The notes under the pieces are model-generated. The model did not search any database. It was not told the DNA's origin and saw only the letters and a program-made list of their open reading frames with translations. A stretch of DNA of 64,000 nt from Chondrosia reniformis (Eukaryota; Porifera; Demospongiae; Chondrillida; Chondrillidae): assembly GCA_947172415.1 (NCBI GenBank), contig OX359202.1, positions 3,880,001-3,944,000 of the forward strand, read 5' to 3'. Made by a program: the position numbers and the translations under genes. Below, piece by piece: positions 21,652 to 34,294 of this stretch; position 1 is the stretch's first letter, and every line of letters starts with the position of its first letter.

Positions 21652-24600
21652 TAGTACATAAAATTTGTAGGTAGAACTAGTTCATTAAATTAGTAACTAA
21701 TAAGTATAATTTGTACATGCAACTAGTACATACAACTAGTACATACAACTAGCGCACACAACCAGCTAATACAGCTAGTACCTACAAGTAGTACATATAC
21801 CTAGTACATAAACAAAAATATAGTACATATAAATAGTGCATACAACTAGTATATATAACTAGTACAAACAGCTAGTATATACCCCCAGCATATACAAATG
21901 TAATGGGTACATATAAGTAGTACATACAACTAGTATATACAACAATTACACAAAACTGGTACATACAACTAGTACATATAACTAGTACATATAACTAGTA
22001 CAAACAACTAGTGTCTAGTATATACAACTAGTACCTCCCTAGTCCCTAGTATAATTAGGACTAGAACCTACAACTAGTATATACTACTAGTACATACAAC
22101 TAGTACATGCAACTAGTACATATAACTAGTACATATAACTATTACATATGACTAGTACATACACATGTAACTAGTACATAAATATAATACATACAACTAG
22201 TACAGAAAACTAGTTCACACAAACAAACAAGTAGTTCATAGAACTTGTTCATTCCTAGTACCTAGTATAACTTACTAGAACTAGAACCTAAAACTAGTTC
22301 AAACATCTAGTACATACAACTAGTACATACAATAGGCAATAGAACATACAACTAGTACAAACAACTAGTACATACAAATAGTACATACAACAAGTGCATA
22401 TAACTAGTACATACAACAATTACACACTACTTATACACTGATAGTTCACACACCTGCTACATATAACTAATACATAAACATATAACTAGTATATATGAAT
22501 ATAACTGGAACAAGTACATAATACTAGTACATACAACTACTACTAACCACTAGTAACGAGAACATACAACTAGTACATGGAACCAGTACGCACAACATGT
22601 ACATGCAACATGTTCATGCAACTTCTCCATACAATTAGTAGATAAAATTAGTACATATAACTAGTACATACAAATAGTAACGAAAACATACAACTAGTAC
22701 ATTGAACTACTACCCACAACTTATACATAAAACTAGTAAATAGTACAATCGGCTTGGACATACAACTGGTACATACAACTAGGACATACAACTGGTATAT
22801 ACAACTAGGCAATATAACTACTTTATATTACAAGTTCATACAAGTAGTTTCAGTACATATAACTATATAGAACCTGCCTACAACTAGTATATACAACTAG
22901 TGCATACAATTAGTACACACAAATAGTATATACAGCTATAATTAGTACATACTTCTAGGAATTAAAACTAGTACATATAACTGGTACATATAACTGGTAC
23001 ATAAAAACAGTAAATACAACTAGTTCATAAAACTAGTTCAAACAACTAGTACATGCAACAAATATCTATTACATACAAATAGAACCTACCTAGTACATAG
23101 TATAACTAGTACAAGAATCAACAACTGGTACATACACATAGTACATATAACTAGTACTTACAACTAGTACATACAACTAGAAACTAGTAAATACTACTAC
23201 TTCATAGAACGAGTACATAATACTATATATAACATACAACTTGAATAGATATATAGTACATAGCAAATATTAACAACTAGTATATAGATACAACCTTTAC
23301 GTACAACAGGTAAATAACTAGTACATACAAATAGTACATACAATTAATACATACAACTAGTACATATATATATTACATTTGACTGGTACATACAAATAGT
23401 ACATACAACCACTACATAAACAGGAAACTAGTACATACAACTAGTACATAGCTACTACATACAACTAATTTATACATACAACTAGTACATCCAACTACTA
23501 CATACAACCAGTACCTACATCTAGTAAATATAACTAGTACTAGTACATAGAACTAGTACATACAACTAGTACGTTAAAGTAGTACTAACAACTAGTACGT
23601 ACAACTAATTCCTACTCAGTATCTACTATAACTAGTACTAGAACCTACAATTAGTACATACAGCTAGCACATACAACAAGTGCAGGAAACTAATACATAC
23701 AACTGGTACATACAACTACTACAAATAACCAGTGCATACACATATAACTAGTATATAAAAATAGTACATACACCTAGTACATAAAAATAGGATATACAAA
23801 AAGTACATACAACTAGTATATACAACTAGAAACTAGTACATACAATTAATTCATAGAAAGAGTACATAAAACTTGAACACACAACTAGTACATTCAATTC
23901 GTACGTACAACTAGCACAAACAACTAGGACATATAACTAGTACATACACCTATTACATCTAACGAGTACATACACATATACCTACAAAATATAAAGAGTA
24001 CATACAGCTAGTGCATACAACTAGTACATATAACTAGTACACATACATATAACTAGCACATACAAATAATATATACAACTAGAATATAAAATTAGTACAT
24101 GTGACTAGTACATACAACTAGTGCATACAACTAGTACATACAACTAGGCAATATAACTAGTACATACACCTACTGCATATAACTGGTACATATAACTAGT
24201 ACATACAACTAGTGTCTAGTATATACAACTAGTACCTCCCTAGTACTTAGTATAATTAGGACTAGAAACTACAACAAGTATATACTACTAGTACATACAA
24301 CTTGTACATATTACTCGTACATACAACAATTACCTACTACTTACACATTCGACTAATACAAATAACTACTACATTCGACTAGTACATACAAATGGTATTG
24401 AGTACATACAACTAGTACATACAACTAGTGCATACAATTAGTACACACAAATAGGACTTACAGCTAGTAAATATAACTGTTACATGCTACTAGTACATAA
24501 AACTAGTACATGTAACTGGTACATATAACTGATACATATAAACAGTACATACAACTAGTTCATAAAACTAGTTCATACAACTAGTAAATATAACTGTTAC

Positions 24601-25304
24601 ATGCTACTAGTACATAAAACTAGTACATGTAACTGGTACATATAACTGATACATATAAACAGTACATACAACTAGTTCATAAAACTAGTTCATACAACTA
24701 GTACATTCAACAAGTATCTAGTACATACAACTACAACCTACCTAGTACATAGTATAACTAGTACAGGAATTAAAGACTGGTACATAAACATAGTACATAC
24801 AACTAGTACTTACAACTAGTACATACAACTAGAAACTAGTAACTAGTACAAATTTAGTATATACAATTAGTACATAGAACTAGTAAACTTTTTGATATAA
24901 CTAGTACATAAGTAGTACATACGATTAGTACATAGAACTAGTTCAAACAATTGGAACATACAACCACTACATACACCTAGTATATACAATTTGTACATAC
25001 AATTAGTACAATTACACACAACTGGTAAATACAACTAGTACACACACCTACTATCTAGTACGAACAAATAGAACCCAACTAGTACATAGTCTAACTAGCA
25101 CAAGAATCAACAACTGGTAAATACACATAGTACGTAAAACTAGTAAATACAACTAGGACATAAAACTAGTATGTACAACTAGGACTTGCAACTAGTAGTA
25201 CCTACAACTAGTAAATATACATAGAACTAGTCCATACAACTAGTACATATACCTAGCACACACATCTACCACATATATATAAAAACATGAAAATATAACT
25301 AGTA
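21652..25304. repeat. Satellite array, inverted orientation
   Basis: CATACAACTAGTA units with two kinds of recurring module: one with CTAGTACCTCCCTAGT and TATAATTAGGACTAGAACC (about 22,030 and 24,230), and one with ACGTTAAAGTAGTACTAAC (about 23,570). A 117-bp direct duplication (24464-24697) is listed separately. No gene is seen. Confidence 0.94.
24464..24697. repeat. 117-bp direct tandem duplication
   Basis: 24464-24580 repeats at 24581-24697, starting CTAGTAAATATAACTGTTAC, with no difference that I can see. A recent local duplication of part of a higher-order module. Confidence 0.82.
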
Positions 25305-25838
25305 CAGTGCAGCCCACTTAATTCGAATTGCTGGGGACAATGGAAAAATTTGAATTATCAGGTTATTTGAATTATCAGGGATTTAAGTTGATCTCAATCT
25401 AAGTATAACAAAAAGGGATGTGTTTATGATATTTATGCATATATTGATAAAGTTTTACTATGAACTTGTAAAATCTGTTATTACACTCTGAGATAAGGAG
25501 TTAGAGGATGCTTTAGTTAGTGCAATATCTAAGTCTTTCAAAATGCGAAATGTGGATTCAGGGTTATCACTATTTTGCAGGAGATATGCCTGGATATTTT
25601 TGTCAACCAAAGTATAGCCATATACGTAATATGACACCTGTTACGCACGCTGTGCTAATTTGCTAAAAATCACACTGAAATATGATACATCCTGTGTGGT
25701 AACTTGTGTCAGCAGATTCGATTTAAGCGAGTTTTTTCCGTACGAAATAATGTATTAGCTGCATACAGGGAAATAGAAAAACGTTCGAATTAAACGGTAA
25801 TTCGAATTAAGCGAATTCGAATTAAGTGGGCTGCACTG
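25305..25838. mobile_element. MITE with CAGTGCAGCCCACTTAATTCG ends
   Basis: 534 bp with long inverted ends: CAGTGCAGCCCACTTAATTC at the left and its complement at the right, flanked by TA. AT-rich, no transposase. TA target and CAGT ends fit Tc1/mariner-pogo elements. The ends resemble those of 48213-48712 but the interiors differ. Confidence 0.85.
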
Positions 25839-26275
25839 TACTTCAAAATAGTACATAAACATAGTACATCCAAGAAGTCCATACAACTACTAGTACATAG
25901 AACGAGTACATAAAACTAAGACCTATAACTAGAACACACCTACTACATATAATTAGTACATTAATATATAACTAGTTCTTATGGATAGGGCATCCATATA
26001 GTATATATAACTAGTACATAAAACTAGTACATGCAACTAGAAACTAGTACATAAAACTAATATATACATAAAACTAGTACATATAACTAATTTATACAAC
26101 TAGGTTTAACAATTAGGTCGTTCAACTAGTTCAAACAACTATGAACTAGTACATATAATAGTACATACAACTAGTTCATAAAACTAGTACAACTAGTTCA
26201 TACAACTAGTAACAAGTACATATAACTAGTACATTCAACTAGTACATACAACTAGGACAAAAAACTAGGATATAA
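25839..26275. repeat. Satellite array, inverted orientation
   Basis: CATACAACTAGTA units up to the 5' edge of the LINE. No other feature. Confidence 0.92.
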
Positions 26276-26290
26276 GTTATTATAGTTATT

Positions 26291-27421
26291 TGTGAAACCT
26301 TTTTGAAGGATAAAGACGTAGTTACTATACCTGGATACTTATGGATAGGCCATAACCGTACTAAATTATCTAAAAAGGCTACCAGAGGCTCTGGTGGAGT
26401 GGGAGTCCTAATTAAAGAGTCTCTACTTTGTAATTATACTTCCTCTATCCTCAATAATAGTTATGAAGGCATCTTGTGGTTGTCCTTTAACCATATTAAC
26501 TCCAGTAATTCCTTCTGCCTGTGTGCCTGTTATTTGCCACCATCAGGCTCTAGCCGTGGAGACTCATGTGTAGAATTTTTTGAGACCCTAAGAACTCAAA
26601 TAATGCTTTTTTACCCCCTTGGTGACCTTATTATATGCGGGGATTTTAATGCTAGGACCGGCAACCTGAGTGATACAGACATGCCCCACCTCCCTAAGAG
26701 GCAGGTAGTTGACTCCGTGGTGAACTCCCACGGGCGGCAGTTTATTGATCTGTTATTAGATTCACACATGATCATGCTTAATGGTAGATCTGACCCCAAG
26801 TATAACAATTTTACCAGTATATCAACACTTGGTAGGGCAGTAGTAGATTATGTAATTGTCCCCCAGTCCACTCTGGCTTATTTCTCAAACTTTGAAGTAC
26901 ACACTGTACTAGATTTAGTTGAGGAATTAAATTTACCATACGACTCTAATGCACTTGATCACTCCCTTCTAACATGGAAATATTTAATTGATTCTACATA
27001 CAATGCCCAACAATTTTATTCAAGAAAAGATGAGTCTAGACTAACCTATAGACATAGACGTACCTATCACTGTGCTCCATCAAAGACTTGTCTATCAACC
27101 CCGGAAGCCACTAATACTATAGATACACTTATTACAGAACTTGAAACTATCTCCTCAGAACCAAACCCTACTAAGCTTAATAAAAATTTTAGTACATTCT
27201 GTAATATCATCAAGTCTGAAGTCGATGGTCAAAGCCCTAATAATACAAGACGTTACGGCCCATCCCCCAAATCTTGGTGGAATAGTGATTTGTCCATCTG
27301 TAGAAAAGAGTTGAAGGAGGCTCAGAAAAAGTGGCTGGCCTGTAATAGATCTGACCCAATTAGGCTACAATTATGGCGAATATTTAGAAATAAACAAAAA
27401 GTTTTTGACACCCTGGTCTGA
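26291..27421 (+). pseudogene. LINE AP-like endonuclease (N-terminal part of ORF2)
   Basis: Exonuclease-endonuclease-phosphatase domain that would nick target DNA. The frame enters at CETFLKD; the first conserved strand of the domain is missing. Numbering from the TTG at 26303: RGSGGVGVLIKES at 28-40, catalytic GDFNARTG at 113-120, VVDYVIV near 180-186, and LDH at 218-220 (the usual SDH). The frame ends at a TGA (27419-27421) and continues in phase as HEKRKYQNR, so one nonsense change separates it from the reverse transcriptase. Confidence 0.9.
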
Positions 27422-29314
27422 CATGAAAAAAGAAAGTATCAAAATAGAATGAATTTAAACCTAGTAAATCATTTAAGCATGGGCAATTCACAGAAATTTT
27501 GGAAACTATTTGATAAAATTAGTATCACTAGCACCCCAGAAAAAAATACCCTGCCAAGATCACTTTTAAATGCTAATGGTACATTAACATCTGACCCTCA
27601 AGAAATAAAAGATATCTGGCATAACTACTTTAAGAACTTACTAAACCCCCCTTACCAACAGCAGCCTAATCAAGAGTTAGTTACAATGGCTGATGATTTG
27701 GTACAGACACTACAAACTAACAATAATCAGACCCAATGGGAACCGTACTTGAATAGGGAAATCTCCTTAGAAGAAGTCACTGATGCAGTTTACTCTCTAA
27801 AAGATAAAAAAGCGGCAGGTCCAGATGGTCTAGGCCCTAGTACACTTAAAAACATTAATACTCTTAAATATCTACATAAACTATTTAATCTCTGTTTTAA
27901 GAAATCATTGATACCAGATGAATGGTACTATAGCTCACTGACACCCATATACAAGGGTATTGGAAATAAATATGACACAAATAATTACAGAGGAATAGCA
28001 GTACAATCTTGTATTACTAAGTGCTATTGTAAAATCCTGAATAATCGTCTTACAGCATACTTGGATTCTAATGATCTACTATGTGAAGAGCAAGGTGGAT
28101 TTAGGAAAAATAGAAGCTGTCAAGGCCAAATATTTTCTCTTTTTAGCATTATTGAAAATCGAAAGTCAAGGAAGAAAGATACATTTGCTTGTTTTGTTGA
28201 CTTTAAAAAAGCCTTTGACTCTATACCAAGAGAGAAATTATGGTCAAAATTAAACAATATAGGTATCAATGGCCTTTTTCTCAGTTCTATCCGTAGACTT
28301 TATTCTAACACACAATATGCAGTATGTACTGAAAATGGTACCACTGATTGGTTCCAAGTTAATACAGGTGTTAAGCAAGGATGTGTTTTGTCCCCCACTC
28401 TATTTAACATTTATATCAATGATCTACCGGTTTCCCTCAGGGAAGTAAATGCCCCAATTAGCTTTGGTAATATAAAGATCGATGCTCTACTATATGCAGA
28501 TGATTTAGTTATCATAGCAGACTCTCCTAGAATCCTACAGAATAAGTTAAATTCTCTTACCTCTTATTGTAACTTATGGAATTTGTCTATAAACCCTGAT
28601 AAAACTAAAACAGTGCATTTCAGAAACAATAGAAAACCACTAGACTCAAAAATATTTAAATGCTGTAATGCTTATATTACTTACACTGATAAATACAAGT
28701 ACCTAGGTGTCATATTTACTGAACACCTTAGTCTGAAGGCTACAATTGAAGCAACCTCCATCTCAGCCAGTAGAGCTGCCAGCCTTTTAATCTGTAAATC
28801 TAGGACCTCAGGTAATTTTAACTACAATGTATACAGTAAAATATATGAAAGTCTAATCTTACCAGTCATTAATTATAGCTCCTTTTTAGGGGGATTTAAG
28901 TCCTATGATCAGGTTAACAAAATACAGTTTAAACTAATTAGAAACTTCTTAGGACTTAATCGGAATGTACCTCTTGACGCTTTAATAGGGGAGATGGGTT
29001 GGAAACCTATATCATGTCTGACAAAAATCACATGTATTAAATTTTGGAAAAGACTACACACCCTACATAATAATCGTATCACAAAAGCAGTTTTTATTGA
29101 AGCATGTAGATTGGCCGAGCAAGGCACCCATAATTGGGTTAGCTCTGTAAATAATTTGTTTTCTAGCTACTGGCCCCAATACTCCCCCCTGCAACACTTG
29201 ATCTTAACTCTATTGTACATCTTACCACCCAAAGTATCTGTGTTAATTATGATTTACTCTGGTATCAAAATATTAATAGAATCCCTTATAACTCCAGTTC
29301 TGGTGGTAGATTAA
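27422..29314 (+). pseudogene. LINE reverse transcriptase (ORF2)
   Basis: Open for 621 codons from ATG 27449, in frame with the endonuclease. Motifs by residue from that ATG: KAAGPDG (121-127), PIYKG (166-170), NYRGIAV (179-185), EQGGFRKNRS (214-223), motif A FVDFKKAFD (Asp251), GVKQGCVLSPTLFN (307-320), catalytic YADD (349-352), and KYLGVIF further on. All palm residues are intact. A frameshift near 29,195 (after SPLQH) moves the last part into the next frame, which then reads LDLNSIVHLTTQS and so on. Confidence 0.92.
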
Positions 29315-29709
29315 ATCTTTACCGTAAGATAAAATTTGCTCCCAAGGTAGATAGTTATATAATGAGATGTGAGAAAGGCAGGAGACGAGTCATCGCTGGT
29401 CTACGTACTGGTTGCCTTCCCCTTGCAGTCGAAGTTGGTCGTTACACCTCCATCCCATTTGATCAGAGGACATGTCAGGTCTGTGCTGGGGGTGAGGTGG
29501 AGGACCAAGCACAATTTTTGCTTGATTGTTGTAAACTTAATATTATAAGAAAAGATTTATTTACCTACTGTACCTATCTTAATCCCAATTTTACATGTAT
29601 GCCTCCCTCCACTAAATTACAATATCTTTTAACCTCAGACAATACAAAAGTCATTAATTTTATTTATAGAATGTATAATCTTAGACAATCCCTTTTATTC
29701 CCATCATAA
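29199..29709 (+). pseudogene. LINE ORF2 C-terminus with cysteine motif
   Basis: Continuation of ORF2 after the frameshift, open to the stop at 29707-29709. It contains a CQVC...DQAQFLLDCC cluster, the CxxC-(H/Q)-C type end found in CR1/Jockey-group proteins. An ATG at 29362 is internal, not a real start. Confidence 0.8.
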
Positions 29710-29830
29710 TTTATTGTAAACACCCTCACCAATCTTTTTTGTGACTAATAAGCCAAACCTGGCTGGTAAGCTTGTATACTGATAGTCACTTTAATAATAA
29801 TAATAATAATATAATAATAATATATAACTA

Positions 29831-32800
29831 GTACATACACCTACTACATATAACTAGGAAATAAACATATACCTTGTAATTATAAATAGTACATACAACT
29901 AGTATATATAACTAGTTCACAAACATATAACTACTACATACATATAACTGGTACTTATAAATAATACATACACATAGTACATACAAATAGTAGGTACAAA
30001 TAGTACATACATCTGCTACATATACCTAGTACCTACAACTTGTAAATACAAATAGAACTAGTCCATAAAACCTATGCATACAACTAGTCCATGCAACTAG
30101 TACAAACAACTAGTACATCCTAACAGTACACACAAATAGAACATACAACTAGTACTTACAATTAGTACATACAACTAGTACATTCAACTAGAACATACAA
30201 CTTTTACCAACAACTAGGACATATAACTAGTACATACATCTACTACATACAACTAGTACATACACCTATACCTAGTAATTATCAATAGTACATACAACTA
30301 GTTCATAGAACGGGTACATAAAACTAGTACATACAACTAGAAACTAGTCCATACAACTAGTATATATATAACACTAGTACATTTAACTAGTACATAAAAC
30401 TAGTATATACATGCAAAGAGTACATACAACTAGTACATAAAATTAGTAGGTACAAATAGTTCACACAACTAGTAACTATTACATATAACTAGTACATGCG
30501 ACTATGACATACAACTAGTACATACAACTAGTACATACAACTACTTCATAAAACTAGTATATAGCTAGTACAAAGAACTAGTGCATATATCTTGAACATA
30601 TAACTGGTTCATATATAGTACATCCAACTAGGACATACAACTAGTACACAATTAGTACAAAAAATAGGTTCAAACAAACAAACAAGTAGGATATAGAACG
30701 AATTCCTTCCTAGTTCCTAGTATAACATGTACCAGAACCTACAACTAGTTAAAAAAGCTAGTACACACAACTAGTACCTACAACTAGTACAAAGCTAGTA
30801 CATACAACTAGTATAAACATACAACTAGTACAGAGAACATGTACATACAATTAGCACATACAACTAGTACTTTCAACTAGTACTTAAAAAAAGTACAAAC
30901 ACCTACTACATATAACTAATACATTAACATATAACCAGTATATATGAATAGTACAAACACATAGTACATACAACTAAACACTAGTACATACAACTAGTAT
31001 ATATATATAAAACTAATACATTTAACTAGTACATACAACTGATATATACATACAATTAATACATACAACTAGTACATACAAGTAGTACATAAAATTTGTA
31101 GGTACAACTAGTTCATATATTAGTAACTTGTAAATATAATTAGTACAAGCGACTAGTACATACAACTTGGACATATAACTAGAACATACACCTTCTACAT
31201 ATAACTAATACATACACGTAAACCTAATAAATGTAAATAGTACATACAACTAGTACATAGAGCTAGTGCATACAACCAGTATATATAACTAGTACACACA
31301 CATATAAAGAGTATATACAAATAGTAAATACAACTAGTACATACAACTAGTACGTACAACTAGGACATACAACTAGTATCTAGTACATACAACTAGAACA
31401 TACAACTAGTACATAGCTAGTACGTATATACAACTAGTGTATACAAAGAACTATTACACAGAACTTATTCCTACAATTAGCACATGCAACGACTACATAT
31501 AACTATTGCATACAACTGGTACCTAAAACTAGTAAATATAGCTAGTTCTAATACATACAACTAGTACTTCCAACTAGTACATATAACTAGTAGAAACATC
31601 TACTACATATAATTAATACATAAAAATATAGCTAGTTCAAATAAATAGTGCATCCACATAGTACATACAACTAGTACATAAAACTATTAAATACACCTAG
31701 AAACTAATACATACAATTTGTATATATACAAAATTAGTACATTTAACTAGTACATACAAATGGTATATACATACAACTAGTACATACAACTAGTAGCTAG
31801 TCCATATAACTAGTACATGCAACTAGTTCTTACAACTAGTACATACAATTAGTACATACAAATAGTTCATAAAACTAGTATAATAAATACAAAGAACTAG
31901 TGCATACATCTTGTACATACAACTGGTTCATATCTAGTACGTACATACAACTAGTACATACAACTAGTGCATAGAATTAGTACATACAACCAGCTAATAC
32001 GGCTAGTACATACCAGTAGTACATATACCTAGTACATACACATATATATAGTACATATAAATAGTACGAACAACTAGTATACATAACTGGATCTAGTACA
32101 TAAAACTAGTACATACAGCTTCTACTAACAACTAGTAACAAGTACATACAACTAGTACATTGAACTAGTACGCATAACATGTACATGCAACTAGGACATG
32201 CAATTTGTACCTACAATTAGTATATAAAATTAGTACATATAACAAGTTCATACAAATATATAGTAACGAAAACATGCAACTAGTACATAAAACTAGAAAA
32301 TATGACAATCAGCTAGGACATGCAACTGGTATATACAACTAGGTCATATAACTACATTATATAACCAGTATAGTTATATAATGTAGTTATATGACCTAGT
32401 TGTATATACCAGTTGCATGTCCTAGCTGATTGTCAAATTTTCTAGTTTTATGTACTAGTAGTTTCTCGTACATATAACTATATAGTACCTATCTAGCACC
32501 TAGTTTAACTAGTACTAGAAGCTACAACTAGTACATACAACTCGTGCATACAATTAGTACGCACAAATAGTACATACAGCTAGTAAATATAACTAGTACA
32601 TACTACTAGTACATAAAACTAGTACATCTAACTAGTTCAAAAAACTAGTTCATACAACTAGTACATGCAACAAGTATCTAGTACATACAAATAGAACCTA
32701 CCTAGTACATAGTATAACTAGTACAAGAATCAACAACTGGTACATACACATAGTACATACAACTAGTACTTACAACTAGTACATATAACTAGAAACTAGT

Positions 32801-33805
32801 AAATACTTCTAGTTCATAGAACAAGTACATAATACTATATAGAACATACAACTTGAATATACATCTTGTACATAGCTTATATTAACAATTAGTATATATA
32901 TACAACTATTAAGTACAACTGGTACATAACTAGTATATACAATTTACAACAATTACATTCAACTAGTCCATACAACTAGGAAGCACAACTAGGACATATA
33001 ACTAGTTCATATATCTACTACATATAACTAGTAAATACACATATGCCTAGTAATTATGAATAGTACATACAACTAGGTACATACAGCTAGTGCATACAAT
33101 TAGTACATACAACTAGTACATACAACTATAAACTAGTACATATAACTGGTTCATAGAACAAGTACATAATATAAGAACGTACAACTTGTATATACAACTA
33201 GTGCATAGCTATTATTTATAACCAGTATATACATATAACTCGTACATACAACTGGTACATAACTAGTACATGCAACTAGTACATAGACATAAACCAAACA
33301 AATAGCACACACAACTATTACATACAACTTTTACATAAAGCTAGTACCTACAACTAGTAAATATAACTAGTACGAGTCCAGACAACTAGGACATATAACT
33401 AGTACGTACAACTAGGACATACAACTAGTAGCTAGTACATACAGCTAGAACATACAACTTGTACATAGCTAGTATATACAACTAGTATATACATACAACT
33501 AGTACATACAACTAGTACCTACAACTAGTAAATATAACTAGTACTAGTCCATACAACTAGTACATACAACTAGTTTGTACAACTAGTACATACAACTAGT
33601 ATCCAGTACATACAACTAGAACATACAACTTTTACACAGCTAGTATATACAACTAGTATATACATACAATTAGTACTCAGAACTTGTATATACAATTAGC
33701 ACATGCAACTACTACATACCATTAATTCATACAACTAGGACCTAAAACTAGTAAATATAGCTAGTTCTAGTACATACAACAAGTTCATACAACTAGTACA
33801 GAGAA
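29831..33805. repeat. Satellite array, inverted orientation
   Basis: CATACAACTAGTA units in long diverged stretches, with the TATATATAAAACTAGTACATTTAAC and AACAAACAAGTAG modules repeated. The palindrome at 32279-32459 is listed separately. No gene is seen. Confidence 0.94.
32279..32459. repeat. Near-perfect palindrome made of satellite, 87-bp arms, 7-bp spacer
   Basis: Arms 32279-32365 and 32373-32459 are reverse complements with one mismatch that I can see; the spacer is CAGTATA. The left arm is an ordinary piece of a module found at about 22,740, 40,880 and 45,160; in those copies the sequence runs on instead of folding back. It is a local inverted duplication. Confidence 0.9.
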
Positions 33806-34160
33806 TTACGGTAGTTCAGAAAATTTTCCTGGGTAAAATGTTGGTGTTAAAAATTTTTTGTGGTCTGGGGGCTACCACGAAAATATATTACCACAAAAAT
33901 TTAAAGACGTTACGTAATTACGATTGTTGCTGCTGGTACTTCGGACGAAAGTGAGCCCTTTGGATCCGGTAAGCCATCCTTGCACTGCAGGTATCGCAGT
34001 AGAGCATTTTGGCTGCGCTCGACTATGTTGTGTTTACATATACGTAGATGGTACAACGTGTTATTATTCGTTGTTAAAAATATTTTGTGTGATACATTAT
34101 AGTGGTTTGAACCAACATCGAAAATATTTACACAACGAAAATTTCCCTAATTACGGTAGT
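33806..34160. mobile_element. Unclassified short insert bounded by AATTACGGTAG
   Basis: About 350 bp of non-satellite sequence. AATTACGGTAGTTC at the left edge and AATTACGGTAGTAC at the right edge form a direct repeat. GAAAATTTTCC and GGAAAATTT-like strings near both ends hint at imperfect inverted ends. Paired CCACGAAAATAT and CCACAAAAATTT strings are present. The 85-codon frame from 33924 shows no known motif. Confidence 0.5.
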
Positions 34161-34294
34161 ACATTCAACAAGCTAATATAGCTAGTAAATACAAGTAGTA
34201 TATATGCCTAGTACATACACATATATATAGTAAAGATAAATAGTACGTACAACTAGTATATATAACTAGTACAAACAATTAGTACATCCACCCA
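34161..34294. repeat. Satellite array, inverted orientation
   Basis: A short run of satellite units between the small insert and LINE copy 2. Confidence 0.9.

Larger units (their letters stand above)
26276..29830 (+). mobile_element. AP-endonuclease LINE (Jockey/CR1-like group), 5' truncated
   Basis: Endonuclease-reverse transcriptase ORF followed by a short 3' UTR and an (AAT)n simple-repeat tail (about 29792-29826), the kind of 3' end seen in several APE-type LINE clades. The 5' end falls within the first part of the endonuclease, so no ORF1 is present. Clade not resolved by eye. One stop and one frameshift suggest a fairly young, dead copy. Confidence 0.92.
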
